This document shows, in pieces, positions 44,491-55,570 of a DNA stretch of 64,000 bases. Numbering within the stretch: the first letter of the stretch is position 1; each line of letters begins with the position of its first letter. The notes under the pieces were generated by a model. It saw only the letters and a program-made list of their open reading frames with translations, was not told the DNA's origin and did not search any database. The position numbers were made by a program, and so were the translations under genes. Source of the DNA: Boswellia sacra (Eukaryota > Streptophyta > Magnoliopsida > Sapindales > Burseraceae); assembly GCA_013180625.2 (NCBI GenBank), contig SNVD02016070.1:1-64000 (forward strand), in the 5' to 3' direction.

Positions 44491-46442
44491 TGTTAGCCCT
44501 AAGGCTACATGATAATTTTGATGATAACAATACACATTGATTCATTGAGTTTACTAACATGTTTATTTATGTGCAAGAGTAACATCATTGAAATAATTGT
44601 AAAAATCAAGAAGAGACTTATTAAAATGAAGTGTTGAAGCTAAGGAGAAGACTACATGTTAAAGGCACCAAAGTTTAAGAACAAGGTTTGATTCAAGGAA
44701 TGTGACATATGAGTAATGTTCAATCAATTGGTCATATATTTCTCTATAGATGTCCAAATGACATGATTCTTGAGTCTTTGGAAATCTTACTCAATTTATA
44801 ACATTTCATATGTTTTAAAGAAATTTAAATTTCAAGTGCATGGTTGTCCAAATCATCATGCAAGTTGAAAGACAAATAGAAGTAGCTGACATGAGCACCA
44901 AATACTCTTTTGGATATATCTTGAGTTAGAAAAATCAAAATTACTTGATTATTATGGCATTGGAAAGAGGACATAATGAGGCACATTTCATATGTTTTGA
45001 AGAAATTCAAATTTGAAATGGAAGGCTGACATAATTGACATGCAATTCGGTGGACTGACACAAGGAAGAAAAATCAACTCACATGAGCACCGAATGGTAT
45101 TTTGGCCATATTTTAAGATAAAGATATCCAAATTATTTGATTCTTAATGTTTTGGAAAGCTTATTCAAATATACATATCTTTTATGTTTTGAATAAATTC
45201 AAATTTCAAACAGAATGCTGACAGAATTATCATTCAATTCGGTGGACTGACATAAGGAAGAAAAATCAAGTCACATGAGCACTGAATGGTGTTTTGGCCA
45301 TATCTTGAGCTACAGATATCCAAATGACTTGATTCTTGATGCTTTGGAAACTTATTCAAATGTGCAGATCTTTCATTTTTTGCAGATTTTCAAATTTTAA
45401 ATGGAACATTGACAAAAATGGTAGACAAGATTACGGTTTTTATGGTGGGCAGAAAATTTGGAGATGGTGTCTTCACTTGATTAAGTTCATCCTATTTGCC
45501 TATAAAAGGAGTCCTTCTCCCATGCATGCATTCAGAAAGACAAGAGCAAGAGAAGCATCTATCAAGCAAAAAAAAAATAATAATAATAAGAGAAATATCA
45601 AGTCTAGAGAGCTTTTATATTCTTTATCTACTCTTTGAAGAGAGTTGTACTTTTGTTGTAAAAATTCTCTTTGTTCTTGTGTTGTGGTGAGAGTGAGATC
45701 TTCTTGTAAAGGATAAAAGTTATCCTTGAGTGAACTCTTGGTGTGATATTATCAAGAGTTGAAGAAAGTTGCCTTGGTGAGGTTGTTCATCAAGAAGAAC
45801 TCTTGGTGTGGTGTTATCAAGGGTTGAAGGAAGTTGCCTTGGTGAGGTTGTTCATCAAGAAGAACTCTTGGTGTGGTGTTATCAAGAGTTGAGGAAAGTT
45901 GCCTTGGTGAGGTTGTTCATCAAGAAGAACTCTTGGTGTGGTGCTATCAAGGGTTGAAGGAAGTTGCCTTGGTGAGGTTGTTCATCAAGAAGAACTCTTG
46001 GTGTGGTGTTATCAAGAGTTGAAAGAAGTTGCCTTGATGAGGTTGTTCATCAAGAAGAACTCTTGGTGTGGTGTTTTCAAGAGTTGAAAGAAAAAGTCTT
46101 AGTGAGGTTGTTCATCAAGCAAGTTGTAAAGATTTCTACAACTTAGTGGAAAGCTTAGCTCGTGGAGCTAGGAGCCCGTGGACGTAGGCAAGGTTTGCCG
46201 AACTAAGTAAATTGAGTTTGCACTCTCTCTATCCCTATGCTCTTTACATTTACTTGCACTTGTGATTGTTTTTTATTGCTATTCTATTGATTGCATTCTA
46301 TTTTCATCTTCTTCACCTTTATTCTCAAAGTAAGAATTAAATAATTTTGTTCTTTCAAGAAAAGTTTTACAGATCCGTTTTGATAAATAAAAACCCACTT
46401 CACCCCCCCCCCCCCTCTTGGGTTGCCATACCTGGGTCAACA
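44491..46442 (+). repeat. LTR 3 of composite element 3
   Basis: It begins TGTTAGCCCTAAGGCTACAT and ends CATACCTGGGTCAACA. The 65-bp minisatellite spans about 45730-46120 with six units. A C tract (14 C) near 46402 is longer than in the sister LTRs. The right flank starts TCATACACAATC, inside a copy of the unit described next. Confidence 0.88.
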
Positions 46443-49400
46443 TCATACACAATCTTAACTTACTCTAAGCCTAAAACTTATACAATGAAAAACAAAGAAC
46501 ATAACACATTCAAGAATGATTCTCTCAGTTCTGCTTACTCTTAGTCTTGAATATCTCCCTTATATAAGCTATGTAAATTATAAATCATGTCGACAATGAA
46601 ATTGTAATCCTGAAATGTTGGCTTTTAACTACAAAGATTTTAAAGTATCCAATTAAAATTTATCAAATAAGCCGTTAGAAAAATATTTTAATATATTGTT
46701 TACCATTGGATTACATATTAAAGTGTTAGTAAAAATATATCCTGAATTTTTTTTTTAATTTTCATTTCAATTGTGGGATTAGATTAAGTAAATGGTTATT
46801 AATTTATATAGTGGAAAAAAAAGACCGAACTTTATAGTATTATTCTTTTAATATGAGGGAAAAATTGACTTTTCAATGCTCTATGATAGAAAAATTTAAC
46901 ATACAATAATTGACAAACTCCATCACTAAAATGTGCAATTTATGATCATACTATTTTATTAAATTTATTTGTGTTTCACAATAAAAAATTACTATCATGT
47001 GGCACAAGGAAGTACTCAAAAAGAAGCCGTCGGATCGATCGTGTGATTCTCCTGTTGGGGTCTTCGTTTGGTCAAAAATCAACATATTCTTCTGCGACCA
47101 CGTGCTAAACATAGAAATCATAAGAATCACAATAATTAAACCAAAATGGAAAAAAATTGTGGTACCATTTAATTGATGGATTTAGCCGATTGGTTCCTTT
47201 AAAGTTTCTTAGGGATTTTTTATGAGCCCCCCTAACTTTTTGTCAAAATTGACCACATCCCACTGATTGGGAAAACTCTGCTAGGGATTCAAAATTGCTC
47301 TGTAAACCGTTTTTCTAAATACAATAATTATTAAATTTAAAAAAACTAATATATTCTTGAAAACGTATAAATAATTAATTTTAGAAAGATCTGTAATCAA
47401 TTCTAAATCAATCAATCAATATTTATTACACAAAAAATAAAATTAGAATTTGATGAAAAAAGTGATTTATAAACAAATTATTTCTACCAATAAATCAATT
47501 AAGTTATGGGTTCTTTTTTATCTTATATATAACAATAAACTATTAGTTATGTTGATTTAATTTTAACAATATTTATATTTTTGAATAAAAATGAATTATC
47601 AACTTTTAAAATACTACATGTATTTAAAAAAACAAAAGTGTAGAGACTATGTTTAGGGGTTCATATAGCTCTGCCCTTTACTTTTTTATATAAATTAAAA
47701 AATTTTATAATGAATTTAAAAGCCTTTACTTTTATACGTAAATTAAAAAACATTTAAACCTAATGATGTTCTAAATATTAAAAGATATTTTTTTAAAATT
47801 AATTAATGCTAGTTTTTACAGTATGGATAGTTAACACTAACTTAACTGAAAACAGTAAAGTAAAATGTATGTTTACATTGGACTTAGGGCTATTTACAGT
47901 GGTGACACCCGCGCGCTCACTAACCTAATTTATACAAACTTGATCAACCTCGATTAACTCACTTAAGCGTACTCAATTCTGACAACACTTACAAATCATA
48001 TCTATGTACATACTCAACACACATGAGTTATACACAATCTTAACTTACTCTAAGACTAAAACTTATACAATGAAAAACAAAGAACATAACAGATTCAAGA
48101 GTGATTCTCTCAGTTCTGCTTACTCTTAGTCTTGAATATCTCCCTTATATAAGCTATGTAAATTATAAATCATGTCGACAATGAAATTTTAATCCTAAAA
48201 TGTTGGCTTTTAACTACAAAGATTTTAAAGTATCCAATTAAAATTTATCAAATAAGCCGTTAGAAAAATATTTTAATATATTGTTTACCATTGGATTACA
48301 TATTAAAGTGTTAGTAAAAATATATCCTGAATTTTTTTTTAATTTTCATTTCAATTGTGGGATTAGATTAAGTAAATGGTTATTAATTTATATAGTGGAA
48401 AAAAACGACCGAACTTTATAGTATTATTCTTTTAATATGAGGGAAAAATTGACTTTTCAATGCTCTATGATAAAAAAATTTAACATACAATAATTGACAA
48501 ACTCCATCACTAAAATGTGTAATTTATGATCATACTATTTTATTAAATTTATTTGTGTTTCACAATAAAAAATTACTATCATGTCGCACAAGGAAGTACT
48601 CAAAAAGAAGCCGTCGGATCGATCGTGTGATTCTCCTGTTGGGGCCTTCGTTTGGTCAAAAATCAACGTATTCTTCTACGACCACGTGCTAAACATAGAA
48701 ATCATAAGAATCACAATAATTAAACCAAAATGAAAAAAAATTGTGGTACCATTTAATTGATGGATTTAACCGATTAGTCCCTGCAAAGTTTTTTTGGGAT
48801 ATTTTTATGACCCCCCCAACTTTTTGTCAAAATTGACCACATCCCACTGATTGGGAAAACTCCGCTTGGGATTCAAAATTGCTCTATAAATTGTTTTTCT
48901 AAATAATATAATTATTAAATTTAAAAAAACTAATATATTCTTAAAAACATATAAATAATTAATTTTAGAAAGATCTGTAATCAATTCTAAATCAATCAAT
49001 CAATATTTATTACACAAAAAATACAATTAAAATTTGATGAAAAAAGTGATTTATTAACAAATTACTTCTACCAATAAATCAATTAAGTTATGGGTTCTTT
49101 TTTATCTTATATATAACCATAAACTATTGGTTATGTTGATTTAATTTTAACATTATTTATATTTTTGAATAAAAATGAATTATCAACTTTTAAAATACTG
49201 CATGTATTTAAAAAAACAAAAGCGTAGAGGCTACGTTTAGTGGTTCATATAGCTCTACCCTTTACTTTTATATATAAATTAAAAAATTATATAATGAATT
49301 TAAAAGCCTCTACTTTTATACGTAAATTAAAAAAAATTTTAAACTTAATGATGTTCTAAATGTTAAAAGATATTTTTAAAAAATTAATTAATGTTAGTTT

Positions 49401-51094
49401 TTTCAGTATAGATAGTTAACAATAACTTAACTGAAAACAGTAAAGTAAAATGTATGTTTACACTAGACTTAGGGCTATTTACAGTGGTGACGCCCGCGCG
49501 CTCCCTAGCCTAATCTATATAAACTTGATCAACCTTGATTATGGCCTTAGTCCTTCGCATACTTTTTTGATGTTGCACTTCCCAACTATTACCGACTTAA
49601 CTATCCTAGTTTAGTCGGACATAATCAACGAAACTATTATAGACTTGAGCACTCACTCAACTCACTTAAGCTTACTCGATTCTGACAACACTTACAAATT
49701 ATATCTATGTACATACTCAACACATATGAGTTATACACAATCTTAACTTACTCTAAGCCTAAAACATATACAATGAAAAACAAAGAACAGAACAGATTCA
49801 AGAATGATTCTCTCAGTTCTGCTTACTCTTAGTCTTGAGTGTCTCCCTTATATAAGCTATGTAAATTATAAATCATGTCGACAATGAAATTTTAATCTTG
49901 AAATGTTGGCTTTTAATTGCAAAGATTTTAAAGTATCCAATTAAAATTTATCAAATAAGCCGTTAGAAAAATATTTTAATATATTGTTTACCATTGGATT
50001 ATATATTAAAATGTTAGTAAAAATATATCCTGAATTTTTTTTAATTTTCATTTCAATTGTGGGATTAGATTAAGTAAATGGTTATTAATTTATATAGTGG
50101 AAAAAAAAAGACCGAACTTTATAGTATTATTCTTTTAATATGAGGGAAAAATTGACTTTTCAATGCTCTATGATAAAAAAAATTAACATACAATAATTGA
50201 CAACCTCCATCACTAAAATGTGTAATTTATGATCATACTATTTTATTAAATTTATTTGTGTTTCACAATAAAAAATTACTATCATGTGGCACAAGGAAGT
50301 ACTCAAAAAGAAGCCGTCGGATCGATCGTGTGATTCTCCTGTTGGGGCCTTCGTTTGGTCAAAAATCAACATATTCTTCTGCGACCACGTGCTAAACATA
50401 GAAATCATAAGAATCACAATAATTAAACCAAAATGGAAAAAAAATGTGGTACCATTTAATTGATGGATTTAACCGATTGGTCCCTGCAAAGTTTTTTTTC
50501 GGATATTTTTATGAATCCCCCTAACTTTTTGTCAAAATTGACCACATCCCACTGATCGGGAAAACTCCGCTAGGGATTCAAAATTGCTCTATAAGCCGTT
50601 TTTCTAAATACAATAATTATTAAATTTAAAAAACTAATATATTCTTAAAAACATATAAATAATTAATTTTAGAAAGATCTGTAATCAATTCTAAATCAAT
50701 CAATCAATATTTATTACACAAAAAATACAATTAAAATTTGATGAAAAAGGTGATTTATAAACAAATTACTTCTACCAATAAATCAATTAAGTTATGGGCT
50801 CTTTTTTATCTTATATATAACAATAAACTATTGGTTATGTTGATTTAATTTTAACAATATTTATATTTTTGAATAAAAATGAATTATCAACTTTTAAAAT
50901 ACTACATGTATTTAAAAAAACAAAAGCGTAGAGACTATTTTCAGGGGTTCATATAGCTCTACCCTTTACTTTTATATATAAATTAAAAAATTATATAATG
51001 AATTTAAAAGCCTTTAATTTTATACGTAAATTAAAGAAATTTTAAACTTAATGATGTTCTAAATATTAAAAGATATTTTTTAAAAATTAGTTAA
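46443..51094 (-). repeat. tandem array of LTR-containing units (copies A-C)
   Basis: Three consecutive copies of a unit of about 1.6-1.7 kb: A, truncated by LTR 3 (46443-47806); B (47807-49391); C (49392-51094). Each starts with the 3' end of an element-1-type LTR in minus orientation (TAGTTTTT...CAGTATGGATAGTTAAC), continues for about 430 bp of LTR and then switches to about 1.2 kb of other AT-rich sequence. Landmarks in every copy are AAGCCGTCGGATCGATCGTG and CAAAATTGACCACATCCCAC. Copy B lacks about 120 bp that copy C has (CTTCGCATACTTTTTTGATG onward). No coding function is seen. Confidence 0.82.
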
Positions 51095-52186
51095 TTTTAG
51101 TTTTTACCGTATGGATAGTTAACAATAACTTAACTGAAAACAGTAAATTAAAATATATGTTTACACTAGACTTAGGGCTATTTACAGTGGTGACACCCGC
51201 GCACTCACTAGCCTAATCTATACAAACTTGATCAACCTCGATCATAGTCTTAGTGCTTCGCATACTTTTTGATGTTGCACTTCCCAACTATTACCGACTT
51301 AACCATCCTAGTTTAGTCGGACATAATCAACGAAACTGTTATAGACTCGTGTACTCACTCAACTCACTTAAGCTTACTCGATTCTGACAACACTTACAAA
51401 TCATATCCATGTACATACGCAACACACATGAGTCATACACAATCTTAACTTACTCTAAGCCTAAAACTTATACAATGAAAAACAAAGAACATAACATATT
51501 CAAGAATGTCTTGAATATCTCTCTTATATAAGCTATGTAAATAGCCATATATGTAATCTTTGTCATAAAACCTACAATTAACTTCATAAAAGATTAGATA
51601 AAGACTAATGAAAGATAGGAAGTTATATATCAATCACAAAGATAGTTTGCATACATATCTTAATCACATAGTTGATTGATATTCAAAATTATTTTAATCA
51701 AATATCTAATTTATCAATCAAGATCAAAGTTATCCTAATGAAATAAGTGATTGATAATCAAGATCAAAACTTTCTATATATCATGGAATTTCAAAAATGT
51801 ACTTCAATTAATCAATCTTTCCTAACAAGAATTTCCATATGAGATAAACATATTTAGGAAAGAAATCTTAATAATTGATGGACTTGTCATGTGTCATAGA
51901 TAAAAATGGATGTTGGTTTAAGAATTCTAGAAAGAGTAAAATAGAGAAGAAGATAAGAATAACAAAAAGAATTCTAGAAAAAAATCTTTTGGTCACTTTT
52001 CACCTCTCTGAGACAATACAAAATCCTAAAATATATAGAAATTACAAAAGACAAAATAGTCTAACCAACTATATTCGTGGCATAGTCTCAGGACTTGCTA
52101 ATTACAAATAATAATGAATTGAAAAAAGATTAAATTATCTGATTACAGTAGGCTATCAATTTACTTAACACATAGTGACACCAACA
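51095..52186 (-). mobile_element. solo LTR of element-1 family, minus orientation (copy D)
   Basis: It starts TTTTAGTTTTTACCGTATGG and ends CATAGTGACACCAACA. Read inverted, the end is TGTTGGTGTCACTATG, the family start. It shares its first 430 bp with the units of the tandem array and then continues with true LTR sequence. The duplicate copy at 54318-55386 has the same content. Confidence 0.75.
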
Positions 52187-53037
52187 AAATGCCTAATCAC
52201 TAGAGGACTCCTCCATTGCAATATCTCGAAGAAAAACCCAAATGCCGAATGCCAAAGGTAAATCCCATAACGAGGTTCACCATCAAAACCGCATTTTTTC
52301 AATCTATCACCTTTTTTTTGAACAGGATTGATATCTTTGGACCACGCGAAAGACTTCAACCAATTGAAGAAATTGCCATGCTTTTGCCTTGACGCGAGTT
52401 AACTATCACCAGGAGGAAGAAGAAAAGTGCTGAGGCGAGGACATTGCCATCATGAAAGAGAGCCTTTTTGAGGTTTCAAAATACCAGGAGAAGGTAGAAA
52501 AGAAGTGGTGATGTGGACTAACTACTAAAAGGTTAGGAAAATAAAAATATGGGGGTTTTACATATATAACTACAAAAATAACTAAGTCATACAACCTAAT
52601 ATGACATATTTTTAATATTGATACATATCTCAAAACTTATCTCAAAATTAATATCACAAATGACATGGATAAAATTAAAACTGGACTATCACACACAATA
52701 TCAATTTTTACATTATGACAATATCCACCTTGTAAACTTATAATACATGCACATTATTTGGGATATAATTTAGGAAAAGTATTATTATTCTTTGCGTAAA
52801 TCAGGTCATATATATTTGGTTGTAGAAGTTGATTTTATATTTAAAATTATTCATAAAAATAATATTTAAATGGAAGAAATAAGAAAACAGAAAAGGTCAG
52901 TAATATTCTTACTGCTGAGATCAATAGTCTGTTAACTGTTAGCTTTTTGGGGGTTCCTTGTTAGTTTCGCATTCGGTGGGACGTGGACAGACGCAAACCA
53001 AAAACTTAAGGCTTTAAGAAGAAGCAAAGAGACATAC

Positions 53038-53095
<58 letters not shown>

Positions 53096-53300
53096 CAAGA
53101 TATAAATTAATTAATTAAAATTAGCCGACGTCAAATATTAAAAATAGCATAATATCTATGAAAATAGCAAAGAAACGCTAAATATTATATGGTGAGCGAT
53201 GATTTTAAGAAAACCCAACGATTCTTGAGCACGTGTTATTTTTCCAAATTAAGGGTAGTAATGTAATTTTTCTTAAAAATGGAATTTAGCATCCATGCAC
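52187..53300. other. upstream flank of terpene synthase copy 1
   Basis: Non-coding sequence duplicated at 55387-59100 (minus the solo LTR). Around 52190-52500 the duplicated sequence has some coding-like minus-strand frames, but no family was recognised and stops are frequent. It holds the empty site for the solo LTR insertion (AAAGA at 52349-52353) and an (AT)n microsatellite (53032-53092). Confidence 0.55.
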
Positions 53301-53308
53301 CGATGGTG

Positions 53309-53315
53309 TATATAT
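53309..53315 (+). promoter_or_regulatory. TATA box of terpene synthase copy 1
   Basis: TATATAT about 90 bp before the ATG, at the same place as the TATATATA of the intact copy. Confidence 0.5.
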
Positions 53316-53401
53316 GTAGACAAAGTGAGGACTAAAATCGGAAGTACTTCCACACAGTCTCGCTGATTCTGCGTTTTTGGCTCTGAAACTTTCTGACTAA
53401 A

Positions 53402-54274
53402 ATGTCTCTTTACCTGCAGATGGCTTCACTGCCTGCTGCATGCAATTTCACTGGATTGCGGGCAAGAAGTGGCATCTCAGTCAGATCACCCTGCAGCTAT
53501 GACAAAATTCCTCCTCGAGTACCACAACCCCAATGCACGGTTCCCACCAAAATTTCTGATCGAACCGTTTCTAGGCGATCAGGAAATTACGAACCTTCTA
53601 TTTGGCGTTATGAGGATTTTCAGTCACTTGGGAGTAAATATCTGGTAATATAGGCATACATAGTTATGTTGTAATTAATAATTTTATCTATAATAATAGT
53701 TGAAATTAATTTAACTAGTTGTGGGCTTGGTAGCTAATTGTATGCTATCTTAATAATACTCTATAAGTACTTAATAAATGATATTTTAATTTCTAATTCT
53801 GGGAGAAGCATGCACCAATCGTCTCAAAGAGCTGAAGGAAGATGTAAGACGGATGTTTGATGCTGCGGTGGATCCTTTGGATCAACTTGAGCTGATTGAT
53901 AACCTGCAACGACTTGGAGTATATTATCACTTTGAGGATGAAATAAAGAGAGTTCTGAATGAGATATACAACAATAACCGCAGCAATTATAACGAGAAAC
54001 AGGAGAGTTTGTATGCTGTAGCTCTTGAGTTTAGACTCGTTCGAAAGCACGGCTATGACATACCTACAGGTACTAAAATTTTACATATTTCTTATATTGT
54101 TGCCAATGCCACCTGATATACAACTTAGCCCTTCTTTGGGTTCACATTAATTTGTAGCCAATTTGCACTAATGTTGTGCAATATTCCTTGCAGAAATTTT
54201 CAACAGTTTCAGGGATGAGAAGGGAAGCTTCAACTCATGTCTTTCGAATGCTGATTGCAAAGCCATTTTATCTC
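53402..54274 (+). pseudogene. terpene synthase copy 1, 5' half only (TPS-b type pseudogene)
   Basis: Three exons align with the intact gene at 59208: exon 1 (53402-53644), exon 2 (53802-54069) and the first 81 bp of exon 3 (54194-54274). The RR(x)8W block [11 protein letters not shown] is kept, and the frame is otherwise open. Two lesions are fatal. The acceptor before exon 2 reads CTG instead of CAG (53799-53801), so normal splicing would fail. The homology also ends abruptly in exon 3 at ATTTTATCTC and runs into filler and an LTR, so the whole catalytic alpha domain with DDxxD and NSE/DTE is absent. At most about 197 aa of the N-terminal beta domain remain. It is the truncated upstream product of a tandem duplication. 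Confidence 0.92.
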
Positions 54275-54317
54275 AAGCTATATTTATAGGCAACAAGAGT
54301 TGCAATTCACTGTATTG
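54275..54317. other. duplication junction with filler
   Basis: About 43 bp (AAGCTATATTTATAGGCAAC onward) matches neither the terpene synthase nor clearly the LTR, and sits at the join between the truncated gene and the second duplicate. Short filler is common at end-joined breakpoints. Confidence 0.6.
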
Positions 54318-55386
54318 TATGTGTTTATACCGGACTGAGGGCTCTTTACAGTGGTAGACACCCGCGCAATCAAAACATAATCTATACAAACTTGATCAAC
54401 CTCGATCATAGACATAGTCCTTCACATACTCTTTTGATGTTGCACTTCCCAACTATGACTGACTTAACTATTCTAGTTTAGTCGTACATAATCAACGAAA
54501 CTGTTATAGACTCATGTACTCACTCAACTCACTTAAGCTTACTCGATTCTGGCAACACTTACAAATCATATCTATTTACATACTCAACACACATAAGTCA
54601 TACACAATCTTATCTCACTCTAAGTCTAAAACTTATACAATGAAAAACAAAGAGCATAACACATTCAAGAATGATTCTCTCAGTTCTGCTTACTCTTAGT
54701 CTTGAATATCTCTCTTATATGAGCTATGTGAAGAGCCATATAAAGCATGTAATCTTTATCATAAAACCTACAATTAACTTCATAAAAGATTAGATAAAGA
54801 CTAATGAAAGATAGGAAGTTATATATCAATCACAAAGATAGTTTGCATACATATCTTAATCACATAGTTGATTGATAATCAAAATTATCTAAATCAAATA
54901 CCTAATTTATCAATCAAGATCAAAGTTATCCTAATGAAATAAGTGATTGATAATCAAGATCAAAACTTCCTATGTATCATGGAATTCCAAAAATGTACTT
55001 CAATTAATCAATCTTTCCTAACAAAAATTTCCATATGAGATAAACATATTTAGGAAAGAAATTTTAATAATTGATGGACTTGTCATGTGTCATAGATAAA
55101 AATGGATGTTGGTTTAAGAATTCTAGAAAGAGTAAAATAGAGAAGAAGATAAGAATAACAAAAAGAATTCTAGAAAAAAATCTTCTGGTCACTTTTCACC
55201 TCTCTGAGACAATACAAAATCCTAAAATATATAAAACTTACAAAAGACAAAATAGTCGAACCAACTATATACGTGGCACAGTCTCAAGACTTGCAAATTA
55301 CGTACAAATAATAATGAATTAAAAAAAGATTAAATTGTCTTATTATAGTAGGCTATCAATTTACTTAACACATAGTGACACCAACA
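54318..55386 (-). mobile_element. solo LTR of element-1 family, minus orientation (copy E)
   Basis: It matches copy D (from about 51160 to 52186) almost throughout and ends CATAGTGACACCAACA. Its 5' side (in plus coordinates) is cut at the duplication junction. It is followed by 12 extra bases (ATTAACAAATAG) not seen after copy D. Confidence 0.78.
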
Positions 55387-55570
55387 ATTAACAAATAGAA
55401 ATGCCTAATCACTAGAGGACTTCTCCATTGCAACATCTCGAAGAAAAACCCAAATGGCAAATGCCAAAGGTAAATCCCATAATGAGGTTCACCATCAAAA
55501 CCACATTTTTTCAATCTATCACTTTTTTTTTTTTTTGAAAAGGATTGATATCTTTGGACCACGGGAAAGA

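Larger units (their letters stand above)
36983..46442 (+). mobile_element. three-LTR composite of copia family B (element 3)
   Basis: The order is LTR (36983-38879), internal region with gag, integrase and only the first part of reverse transcriptase (38880-42254), LTR (42255-44157), a 333-bp internal remnant (44158-44490), LTR (44491-46442). The three LTRs belong to the same family as the solo LTR at 19144. The left flank (AATTG) and right flank (TCATA) do not form a target duplication, and the right flank lies in an unrelated tandem repeat. The structure needs recombination between family members, or an assembly join. Confidence 0.85.

Noticed and set aside
48805..48999. 64-codon minus-strand ORF in the tandem array
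   Set aside because: Present or broken depending on the array copy; AT-rich random frame.
52165..52359. Minus-strand ORF repeated at 55365-55562
   Set aside because: Its conservation is explained by the segmental duplication; the two copies differ in frame and no protein family is recognised.
53402..54274. Possibility that the upstream terpene synthase is a functional second gene
   Set aside because: Catalytic half missing and splice acceptor mutated.
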